Source of the DNA: Talinum fruticosum
Taxonomy: Eukaryota > Streptophyta > Magnoliopsida > Caryophyllales > Talinaceae
DNA length: 64,000 nucleotides
Assembly (NCBI GenBank): GCA_021018815.1
Contig: JAITYX010000008.1
Location: 3,036,001 to 3,100,000 of the forward strand
Direction: 5' to 3'
Position numbers and translations under genes: made by a program. The notes below the pieces were generated by a model. The model made no database searches and had not been told where the DNA came from. It saw only the letters and a list, made by a program, of their open reading frames with translations. This document shows positions 50,001 to 64,000 of the stretch, piece by piece (positions within the stretch are counted from its first letter, which is position 1; the number at the start of each line of letters is the position of its first letter).

Positions 50001-50384
50001 AAAGGTGACACCTTGGCCTTAGTCCCCTAGCGCCCTTGAAGAAAGGCATTTGATTTAATCTGTCAAAATCCAAACCGGAACACACACCTATCAAGTACTC
50101 CCAAGTGTCTTTGAAAATGGCAGTGGCTGTAGCTCCTCTGGACTAGGTTTCGGAATTTGCTTGAGACTACTTATGAATGCTTTTCTAGTGAGTAATCTTT
50201 ATTAGTGTATTTTTCACTCTTTTTCATGTTTTCCTTTGATTTACCATCCATCCTCCATCTTTGTTCCCAACTGATAAGCTTCCTTGTAATTTGTCAGGAC
50301 ATCGCAATTGCCGCCATGGGGCCAATCAAGGGGTTACCAGACTACAACTGGTTCAGGCGCAGGACTTACTGGCTACGCTACTGA
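44004..50384 (+). CDS. Mitochondrial processing peptidase beta-like (bc1 core protein family), nine exons, altered zinc motif, two frameshifts
   Basis: MPP-beta cleaves mitochondrial targeting peptides; in plants it is part of the cytochrome bc1 complex. Exons: 44004-44635, 46162-46326, 46477-46614, 46706-46857, 47199-47307, 47515-47613, 48477-48542, 48744-48850, 50298-50384, all GT/AG. The N terminus is Arg/Ser-rich (presequence-like). Family blocks: RFLRYASPHP, ETRITTLPNGLRVATE, LHATAFQYTPLGR, IDDDLPLAQFAVAFEGAS, YKDTGLFGVYAVAK, DLSYAIMHEI, LTYERRIPFAELFARIDAVD, GLPDYNWFRRRTYW. The zinc motif HXXEH reads HFLEQ (Gln codon 44420-44422). From there to the third ligand (Glu of AILKE) is 68 residues instead of 76. 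The frame is lost at C5 44131-44135 and T5 48840-48844; one more base at each gives PPPHLMIYD and RFFFDKDIAI and a 518-residue protein. Probably a non-catalytic paralogue. Confidence 0.88.
47761..47804. repeat. Perfect 18-bp inverted repeat with 8-nt loop, in MPP-beta intron 6
   Basis: Left arm 47761-47778 (GCTTATTATACTCTTCAT), loop CGGAGCCA at 47779-47786, right arm 47787-47804 the exact reverse complement. It would form an 18-bp hairpin in the pre-mRNA. No terminal element structure is visible around it. Confidence 0.95.
47985..48180. mobile_element. Putative MITE-like repeat in MPP-beta intron 6
   Basis: It begins CTATGTTACACGGACTCGGGTA and contains GGTCCGATTTGGAT. The far end, inverted, reads CTAGGTTACCCAACTC, a partial match to the start. 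The TATGTTACACGGACTCGG block is a dispersed-repeat signature I recall from other dicot genomes, but family and borders are uncertain. Confidence 0.4.
49450..50180 (-). other. Unexplained antisense coding-like stretch in MPP-beta intron 8
   Basis: Minus-strand frames of 123, 67 and 64 codons overlap in succession (49903-49532, 49973-49770, 49646-49452). They have mixed, protein-like composition, for example VGYLRRIRMEKTEKSENLCW and VSLYKIKHRSAKLL. Upstream, a third frame reads QIPKPSPEELQPLPFSKTLG before stops. I do not recognise a family. It could be a frameshifted pseudogene inserted in the intron, or chance. Confidence 0.25.
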
Positions 50385-52640
50385 TTTTCACACATCATGT
50401 TAGCCTTTTTGTTATTATGGAAGGGGGCCTGGGGGTGTAGCCCATCGATGCCATGCATAAAGCTCTGAACCATGTTAGATTTTGCTGGTTGGAGAGTAGA
50501 AAATTCTTCTTCCCGAAAAATAAGCATGAGAGGAATATATTTATTTGTTACTCGGGTGTGTCGTTACACACTGTATTTTTGACAGGTACAAGGGCTTTGT
50601 ACCCTGCAATTTTTTAATAACTTTTTGTATATGCTGTAGATTCAGACTCAAATACGATGATTTCATGAATGTGGAAGCCGGAGAACTCCATTTCCTTGTG
50701 AACAGGAAAAAAACCTTTTTTTCTGGCATACATTTGATCCATGAATCTCTCATCTCCCTCACCCCCCAACAAAGAAACTGAAGATATAAATCAAACCAGA
50801 TATGTACAAAGATATATTGATTGGCAGAACTAATTGACATTATATAATCTAAAGAAGTCTGAAATTGGGTAATGGATATGATCCAAACTTGCATTCAAGG
50901 CAGCTTAATTTGACATGAATTCAAGTCGTTCGAAGCAAACCAGATGTTCCAGGTTTTTTTCATCAATGTCTTAGAGCGAGGATAAATTTGACCCAAAAAT
51001 CTAATTTATAAGGGTCTGAGTGTATCTTCTTCTGACACACCATCACCATCTACTTGAAAGTTAACATTGTTCAGCGTTACCATTCAATCCTGACATACCA
51101 TAGAAATAACCCATCAAACAAGCTATACATTATTTATTCCCATTTCGTAAACAACAATAGGTCATCAGCTAATATCAAGACGACTTATTTAAACGATTAA
51201 TTGCAATAACTTGAACCAGCCCTATATTATTCATCAATATAAGTTGCTGAATTGAGCCGAAAGCTAATTCGAATGACCCATTTGTTAGTTTTATTAAACA
51301 AGATGGTAACTCTATATCGAGTCAGTATGAAACCTACGCAAACATATTAAGTTAAGATATGGGTGATTTATTAACTCAACGCAGAAAAACAAAAATGAGA
51401 TATCGCAGAGAGTGACAAAAAAAAAGGGAAAAAGGTCCCACCGGGAGTCGAGACCCAGGTCGCTGGATTCAAAGTCCAGAGTGCTAACCACTACACCATG
51501 GAACCCAGCATTGACAGTCGGTCGAAACTTTTTAATCATCAATATATATCTTTTCTGCGATTATCCCTTTGTTTTTTGTCTGTAGTAGAAACTCTCAGAT
51601 TATCATCCAGGGATGTTTTAAGTATTATGGCTAAAATATATGACCCTCAGAAATTATTGCAACATGTGAATGTCAAAGCTCTTTACTGAGATAAAAATAA
51701 ATTTATAAAAATTTAAATTTTTGAGTATAGCTTGTAAATTATACAAAATACAATTATAATCATAAACCTTAAAAATTATTTTGAAATTTTACATTTTTAG
51801 TCAAGGGAAAATCATTGTAATTGCCTAATTTTACATTTACGCTTGCAATATATGCTCTTTTATAACTACATATGTATTCGGGTGATTTTATTTCAAACTA
51901 TCTTGCAATTGATGAACAAAGGGCTCTAGATTAAAGTTCATATTTACACTAATCATCATAAACATAACCATGCGTAAAACAATCTAAATGAACTTAAAGA
52001 TATTTATTTAAAAAACAAAAAAAAGAAATATGTTGTGGAGTACTTTCTTTCAGGTCGAACATGTTTGATTCGAGGCTATATCACTAAATTGATCCCACGT
52101 GCCTTTCTTTCAAAAAAAAAAAAAAAAAAGAAATTTTTAGCTGGTGGGAGGATTTGAAATGTATCCGTGCATTAAAATAGTTTAAAATTTAGAATGGATG
52201 ATCGTAAATACTGATCAATATTCTTAAACCTTAGAAGCCTAAAAAGTACATGATAATTTGTAGAATATAACTAGGAATATGCATGCGAATTCCACATAAA
52301 AAAAAAAAAAAAAGAAGAGCGATAATATATATTACTATTAGCGATGTACTTGGCTTAAAATTTTGCCAATTAGTGACAACTGAAAGCAGTTTAAATGCCA
52401 AATTTAACCAAAGAAAATTACGTGCATGAATTGTAGTAAACTTTCGTAAAAAGTTTTTCTATTTTATTCAAAGTAATTACTTTGCGTGTACTCTTACTTT
52501 ATTTGCAATCTATAAATGTATCTAAAACAAACTTTTTATCTGATTTAATTTTTTTTGTCCTCTTGCAATTAAATTGGAGTACCAGAATAGTATCACATTT
52601 TGGTAGATTTTTTTAGGTTAAATTTGCATTAAAAAAGCTT
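50385..52640. other. Interval between MPP-beta and expansin
   Basis: Contains the tRNA-Gln gene at 51433-51505 and otherwise AT-rich DNA with A runs. No protein-coding gene seen. Confidence 0.65.
51433..51505 (-). tRNA. tRNA-Gln(UUG), T loop one base too long
   Basis: Minus-strand cloverleaf: acceptor GGTTCCA pairs with TGGGACC (one G-U pair), D arm with GTAGTGGTTAG, anticodon stem CTGGA/TCCAG with loop CTTTGAA (anticodon TTG), and T stem CTGGG/CCCGG. The T loop reads TCTCGACT, 8 nt instead of the 7-nt TTCGACT, because of one inserted base. The insertion breaks the TTC of the loop and the internal B-box promoter. The rest of the molecule is intact. It may be a consensus error, or a pseudo-tRNA with reduced transcription and folding. 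Confidence 0.85.
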
Positions 52641-52644
52641 CAAA

Positions 52645-52741
52645 TTTGCATATAAATATGAGACTACTTTAGATGGTTCCACTGGAGGTCTAACTAAGAA
52701 AGAGAGAAAGAGGGAAGAGATAGAGAGACAGAGGGGACAGA
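52645..52741 (+). promoter_or_regulatory. Expansin core promoter and leader
   Basis: TATAAATA at 52651-52658, about 85 bp before the ATG, followed by a GA-rich leader (AGAAAGAGAGAAAGAGGGAA). Transcription would start near 52685. Confidence 0.65.
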
Positions 52742-54073
52742 ATGGGTGTTGTAGGGACTGGAATTACAGCAATTATGGTGGTAGCCACTGCTGTAATTTA
52801 TTTGGGCAGATCAGTTGAGGCTGAAATTACTGTAAGTGGACATGGACATGGACATGGTTGGCAGTTTGGCCATGCAACATTCTATGGTGATATGAGTGGC
52901 CATGAAACCATGGGTCAGTCAGTCTTCACCTTTTCTCTTTCTCTTTCTTCATACGATTCGATGTTTAATTATTTGGGTTCAAAAATATGTTAAACTAGTA
53001 ACGTGTGATTTATTGTGTGTTTATTTTGGTGTTACATCGAGAATATTAGATATGTCATATGTATATATTGACAACAACGTTTATATAAAAATACTAACTA
53101 CTATTAGCATACGTGGGGCCGGGGGACTAAAAATAGTAATGTAGTTGGAAAATCTGACGTCTAATAAACAATTAAGACTTTCATACAAACGTAAAAAGAA
53201 ATATGTTGTTTATTTTTAAGTGTAACTGTCAAATAGTATAAACTATCTTACGTTTTGTTTGATCAATTTTTTAAAACAAAATAATAATTACATGAAAACC
53301 TTAAAAATCCAATCAATTTTAATTTCATACGTGTCACATCAATATTAATATGAGATCTCCCATGAATGTAAATTAGACATAGCTACCTCCTACAAAATCT
53401 TTTTAACTCATAAATATCTAACTTCTTTTCCCTTTTTCGGTTGGCGATTGAAGAAGGAGCATGTGGATATGGCGACCTCTTCAAACAAGGGTATGGCCTA
53501 CAAACAACGGCCCTGAGCTCAGCACTGTTCAACGATGGGCTAACATGCGGGGCTTGTTACGAGATCATTTGCCATAACTCCCCGTGGTGTCTCAACGGCG
53601 CCGGAAGCATCCGAGTCACGGCCACCAACTTCTGCCCGGCCAACTACTCCAAGCCCACCGGAAACTGGTGCAACCCGCCCTTGAAACACTTTGACCTATC
53701 CCAGCCCATGTTTAGGGCCATCGCTGAGTACAAGGCCGGCATTGTCCCTGTGGCTTATCGGCGAGTCATGTGTGCCAAGCAGGGTGGGATCAAGTTCGAG
53801 CTCAAGGGTAACCCTTACTGGATCCTTGTCTTGGTTTACAATGTGGGTGGTTGGGGTGATGTCGATAGTGTCAAAGTCAGGGGTCCAAATCACACCACTT
53901 GGATACAGATGACTCGGAGTTGGGGCCAAAACTGGGTTACTAATGCACCACTCATTGGTCGGAGTATGTCTTTTCAAGTGACCACTAGTGATGGAGCTAC
54001 GGTGCAGTCGAATAATGTTGTTCCGGCTCATTGGCAATTTGGTGAAACTTATGAGGGTAGGCAGTTTCATTGA
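52742..54073 (+). CDS. Alpha-expansin, two exons, intact
   Basis: Secreted, non-hydrolytic wall-loosening protein. Exons 52742-52913 and 53454-54073; donor ATGG|GTCAGT, acceptor TTGAAG|AAGG, phase 1. 263 residues, the usual size. Seen: N-terminal signal segment (about residues 1-27), a His-Gly run [16 protein letters not shown], then [23 protein letters not shown], the alpha-expansin block WCNPP with [10 protein letters not shown] (the HFD motif of the GH45-like domain), and the C-terminal grass-pollen-like domain with [21 protein letters not shown] and SFQVTTSDG. The cysteines of domain 1 are present. [10 protein letters not shown]...TALS recalls the EXPA20-like side of the family, but the subgroup is only a guess. 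The 3' end faces the BGLU40-type gene 405 bp away (convergent). The frame has no lesions, unlike several neighbours. Confidence 0.93.
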
Positions 54074-54477
54074 ATGTATGAATTCTACTTTGCATATGAC
54101 TGAAAAATGTCATGTAAAAATTGTTAAATTAAAAATAATACTTTTAAATTAAAAATATTCATTCCAAAATTATGATCTTTGTTGATTTCGTTCTCCATCA
54201 TTATTATATTAACTTTAACATATTATAAACAACATCAGAGTGTAATATACGGACAAATAATTCAAATTTAAACATCATATTAATTCTCCCTTCTCATACA
54301 CAAATACACGATCACAACCTACACGGCCATACATATATATCTTCCAAATAATTAAAATATGTACAATGAAGGAATACAATTATTCATTGCTAAAGTTTGA
54401 TTTTTTTTAAAAATATTTTCTTTTTCTCTGTTTTTTCCCCTTAAAATGAAATGAATGCTTCTGCACTGAGGACACTC

Positions 54478-60122
<5,645 letters not shown>

Positions 60123-60202
60123 GATTCAGGAAGAGAGAGAAAGAGGTTCAAAATGATGAACGGGGCTGATACTCTTTATTATGGTATTGTAGAATGCAGA
60201 TG

Positions 60203-60204
<2 letters not shown>

Positions 60205-60244
<40 letters not shown>
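60205..60244. repeat. (GA)n microsatellite
   Basis: About 20 GA units in the BGLU40-type upstream region; (CT)n on the transcribed sense. Confidence 0.95.
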
Positions 60245-60247
<3 letters not shown>

Positions 60248-61837
60248 TGAAGAAGGCACAAGGGAAGTTCAGAAGTTAGGTTAATATATGCACTTGTGAG
60301 TGTGACTTGTGAGTATATTTCTTGTCACGTTCACACGTTCATCCTCTTCGCTTCTCACCCCTCTTTAAAAAGAACGAAGAAGCTTTATTTATGTTGAGTT
60401 AAAATGACTTTTTATAAAAAACAATTTTATTTTTTAAGTGATTTACTTATATTTCATAAGTTAGTTAAATTAACCAATATTTTGAAATGAAGGGAATATA
60501 TATTAGGTTGTACTTTACTTTAAATAGATAGGGAGAGGGGATCGGAGATGGCATTAATTAATAAGGCGTGATACACATATCTCGGGTGATAATTATTTTT
60601 TGTGACTTTCCGTTATAGTATAGATATTGAAATGAAACATAGGAGTACACTTATTAAAAAAAGCCAATTAATTAAATAAATGCACTATTCATATTTCTAA
60701 TAAAATAATTTACGCAATGAACTAATAAAAAAAGTGAATATTATTTCCAAAGTTCATATATCTACAAATTTATAACATGCTTTTCTCCCTTTTTAGGACA
60801 ACTTTGTAGAATAAGTTTGAAATATTATGTATAATAATCATACTTAGCTTAATTAATTAATAAAATCAAGATATTCCATAAAAAATAAAGAAAACTATGC
60901 AATATAAATAATATTAATATGCCAAAAAGATAAAGAAAAATGAAGTCCTTGAGAGTGACCAATAAAAAATTAATTATGCGTAGGATAGTCCATCTCCCAC
61001 TATTGGAATCGATCGGCGGCACTTTGGCATTGCGGGCGTCAACCAATATTACTATTCAGTCCCCACTGGAAAATACGATATAATATATATATATATAGCT
61101 CCAAATTAGTAAAATTGGTAAATTTTTTAAAGATGTTATTATCAAAGACTTATAATATCGGTTTTTATATTTACTTTTAGCTAAAAGAATAATATACAAA
61201 AATGCATGATAATAGTTGCTTAACGTGATATTTGTGTTTTTTCGTTACAAACTTATGGTGATTATTTATTCATTCTCTCTTATTTTGACTTAACATACAA
61301 AAAATTAAGCCAAGGAATTAATAAACTCCAACAAAGTTTTACTCTAATTACATATAGAAAACCTATAATTTAAAATTTTTTTGTACAATTAGGTAGTTGC
61401 TAAAAGGTTAGGATAAAGTTCTAGTGCAAAGAAAAACACAGATAGACTCATGCACTTTAATAATATAACCTATAAACAGAAAATGTAAGGGTAATATAAA
61501 TAAGTCGGCATGTAACACAAAGGAGTTTCTTGTTAGTTGATGAATTTGAAAATATAATCGAATCATCGAGCAATACTAATGGAGTTATAGGGGCAATCTT
61601 CCATCCATGATTTGAGCCAAGTTCGTATAATTTAATTTGTAACCTCCTTTTTGTGAGCTTGCTACGCATGTACTAGCTACTAAAACAATTGCTACCCAAG
61701 AATTACACCTTAATTTATTTGGCATAACTAAAATTGAATTAATTAGTGGCAAAGAGAATTGTATATGATTTCATAATACCATATCTTCAAAAAGAGTCAA
61801 TACCTTTTTAATTTGTACACATAAAGAGACATCCTTA

Positions 61838-61905
61838 AAGGTAATACAGTGGTAGAATAATCGGAGTTTAAAAGAACACTGACGTTTGACTCTCGCTATA
61901 AAATG
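61838..61905 (+). mobile_element. tRNA-derived SINE-like head
   Basis: ACAGTGGTAGAATAATCGG (A-box-like) followed by ACGTTTGACTCTCGCT (B-box-like) about 30 bp on. Decayed; no borders defined. Confidence 0.4.
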
Positions 61906-63063
61906 TATTCATAGAAAAGAAAAACGGAGACATAAAGAGACTAATAGCTATAGCATACAATAATCATAACAGAATGGTCCCCTCCCCTCAAATGTAAAAA
62001 CAAAAATCGATATATTCATAAAATCAATTAATCCGTCAATTATAGCAAATACAGCAAATAAGTAAAAGGTAAAGTTGGTCCTCGTTTGTGGCGCTGTTGA
62101 AATTCGGGGAAAAACATGCCAAAGAAGAAAATCATTTATGTCAACTTTAATAATTTATGCGCGTATTAAGATCAACAAAGTCGAATTCTTTTCTAGTAGT
62201 GCCTGCCTTTGAACTTTTCTTTTCTATGTGGTTTTACACTTGTCCAGCCACACAGAACTAATCCTCTTCTATTCAGCGGGCTAACTTCATATGAACAAAT
62301 TCCTACTTATTTCGTTACAAACCGATCCGATCAAAATTAGAATATGCAATAATTATAATCAATTTTTTTATCAGTTGAACAAATTGATACCCATTACTTA
62401 ATTAGAAAATCAGTAACAATCTCTCATTTATCTGAACATTATGTCTCTATTTTTAGGAAAATTTATATATTAATAAAGTCATATTTTTAGGAAATTAGAA
62501 ACTCATAATAATCCTTAAGACGCATTAGTTGCCAATGGGCTAAATCGTTTCTTCAAAAACACAAGTCAAAGTAGGTGTGGTCGAAATGTTGACCAATCTA
62601 TATGAGTGTTCAAACTCAAGATCGGTAGAATTTGATTAGAAGAGTACACAAAAGTCACCTAAGTAGTGTCATCATCGTATTCTCATAGTCATAGATAATG
62701 AAGCAAAGGCAGAGTATTTATGTCAGCTAATGCATGGGCATGTATGTCCTCACATATATAGTAGAATACGCCAGCACTGCCAATAATTTCGTAATCTAAA
62801 GTATAATGTTTCACGGGACAAACTAAGACAATTTGTCAAGTTACTTATGACCTTTAATTGGGGAGATTAGGCTAACAACTAAAGATTGCGTTGTTTGCAA
62901 TTCATGTTCGGCTTCTATGTACAAATTCATTCTCTCTGTCTGTCCACTCCTCATCACCACTCACCAGATTGGTTGGATGTGTTTAATTTCGCTTTCGTCA
63001 CCTAATGAATATAACAATGATATCTAATTATATTTAACTTATCTTTCGATCTAATAAGAAGAA

Positions 63064-63328
63064 TGTAACGCCCCAAACCCATAATCACCGGTTTTAGGCT
63101 AAGCAAGCCGCTCACCGATGATTAGCGCAGTGGAAAATAGGTCACGGGCATTATAGCCTTACCCTTACCGAGTGTAACCCGGGGTTAGAAATGTATCTAT
63201 TGTTATAGCCTTCCCCTTTCCTCCGATAAGGGCGGCGGTAATGCCCATGACCTACTTTCCGCTGCCCTAATCATCGGCTAGCGGCTTGCTTAACCTAAAG
63301 CTGATGATTATGGATTTGGGGCGTTACA
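63064..63328. mobile_element. 265-bp fold-back element with about 90-bp terminal inverted repeats
   Basis: The left arm begins TGTAACGCCCCAAACCCATA and the right arm ends with its inverse (TATGGATTTGGGGCGTTACA). The arms match for about 90 bp each (63064-63153 and 63239-63328) with roughly 15 mismatches, leaving about 85 bp in the centre. A 5-bp direct AAGAA flanks it (63059-63063 and 63329-63333), consistent with insertion. It is much more GC-rich than its surroundings and has no coding frame. The TIR does not match Stowaway, Tourist or the other elements here; the family is unassigned. Confidence 0.85.
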
Positions 63329-63483
63329 AAGAAGGAACAAGTTTCGAATTCCCCGTCAAATTATCACCTAACTTTGCTCAGCTAAGGAGTCCCTTGCTCC
63401 TATGAAGGCTATCAGATCTAGCTACGTGCTAAAGAGATATTTCAATTATAAAAAGTTTTTTTAATAATAATACCATAATTGTT

Positions 63484-63648
63484 AAAATTAATTGGAAGGT
63501 CGAATAAACTTTTATTACGTATCAATTATTTTGATTTGTGGGTAGACACAGAGGAAGGAAAAAGAAAGACAAAATAAAGAACCTAACGGAGCTACAAGAA
63601 AGATAAAATTAATTGGAGGGTTCAATAAACTTTTATTAATATCAATTG
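63484..63648. repeat. Direct repeat of about 40 bp
   Basis: AAAATTAATTGGAAGGTCGA...AAACTTTTATTACGTATCAATT at 63484-63526 recurs at 63605-63648 as AAAATTAATTGGAGGGTTCA...AAACTTTTATTAATATCAATT. Two copies about 120 bp apart. Confidence 0.8.
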
Positions 63649-63922
63649 AAGACTACGAGTATAAAGGCTAATTTGTTGCGATTTACACATTCCCCTCTCA
63701 CGGGAACAATATAGCGTGCATCCTAATTTTAAACATTCATGGCATATTAATTTATATATGTCCTTCTTATATAGATGCTTTTTTTATAAAGAGGGACAAA
63801 AATAATATGATTATATGAATATACAGGAAATTCAACACTTCAATTCTTTTACCACCAAAATTCTAAGTGCACTTGTGGTGGTAGAGACTGGTGAGGAATG
63901 AAAAAATACAAATTTAATATCC

Positions 63923-63996
63923 TGCTCTTGTTGAGAGTCAAACTCAAGACCTCCCATTTACTAAATGGGTGCTCTAACGAGCTGTGCTACAAGAAC
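63923..63996 (-). pseudogene. tRNA-Thr(AGU)-like relic or SINE head
   Basis: On the minus strand the acceptor GTTCTTG pairs with CAAGAGC, and CCCAT/ATGGG encloses the loop TTAGTAA (anticodon AGT). The T arm GAGTTTGACTCTC keeps the B-box shape. The D arm is damaged: GCAC faces GAGC, and the loop lacks the invariant GG. It may be a dead tRNA-Thr or the head of a SINE extending leftward. Confidence 0.6.
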
Positions 63997-64000
63997 TATA

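Larger units (their letters stand above)
60123..64000. other. Promoter side of the BGLU40-type gene and gene-free flank
   Basis: Starts with the presumed BGLU40 promoter, including (GA)n at 60205-60244, about 85 bp upstream of the ATG. The rest is AT-rich with a SINE-like A/B-box pair (61843-61900), a long-inverted-repeat element (63064-63328), a 40-bp direct repeat (63484-63648) and a tRNA-Thr relic (63923-63996). No protein gene seen. Confidence 0.6.

Overview
This is plant nuclear DNA, almost certainly from a eudicot. The genes have introns and belong to plant families (WRKY, expansin, GH1 beta-glucosidase, NDR1/HIN1-like, F-box/FBA, ZAT-type zinc finger). The intergenic DNA is very AT-rich, with long (TA)n and (AAT)n tracts, MITEs, SINE-like tRNA relics and a broken Ty1-copia fragment. 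No bacterial, organellar or viral gene was recognised.

Layout. 1.2-4.8 kb (+): a tandem array of three NDR1/HIN1-like (LEA_2) genes: a decayed copy, a frameshifted copy and an intact one. 5.3-8.0 kb (-): two related F-box/FBA genes, one a relic and one nearly intact. 8-16.6 kb: no gene, with MITEs and microsatellites. 16.6-20.1 kb (+): a three-exon WRKY57-type transcription factor. 20.1-31 kb: no gene. 31-32.6 kb (-): a four-finger C2H2 repressor-type protein with a C-terminal EAR motif. 33-38.2 kb: no gene. 38.3-41 kb (-): UDP-glucose 6-dehydrogenase, with an intron in its 5' leader. 42.8-43.4 kb: a copia RNase H relic between inverted repeats. 44.0-50.4 kb (+): a nine-exon mitochondrial processing peptidase beta-like gene whose zinc motif is altered. 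51.4 kb (-): tRNA-Gln(UUG) with an oversized T loop. 52.7-54.1 kb (+): an alpha-expansin. 54.5-60.1 kb (-): a thirteen-exon BGLU40-type beta-glucosidase, convergent with the expansin. 60-64 kb: no gene, with a 265-bp long-inverted-repeat element and a tRNA-Thr relic at the edge.

The genes do not form an operon-like system. UDP-glucose dehydrogenase (precursors of pectin and hemicellulose), expansin (wall loosening) and beta-glucosidase (glycoside hydrolysis) all touch the cell wall or secondary metabolism. From memory, BGLU40, UGD1 and C2H2 genes also lie close together on Arabidopsis chromosome 1 (At1g26560, At1g26570, At1g26590/26610), so the grouping looks like inherited microsynteny.

Two results stand out. 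First, six otherwise well-conserved genes each carry one or two single-base indels, nearly all in homopolymer runs, and correcting those bases restores full-length family members. That suggests uncorrected long-read consensus error, although the NDR1-like and F-box loci may also contain real decay. Second, the MPP-beta-like protein has HFLEQ in place of the HXXEH zinc motif and is 8 residues short in the adjacent segment, so it is probably a non-catalytic paralogue.
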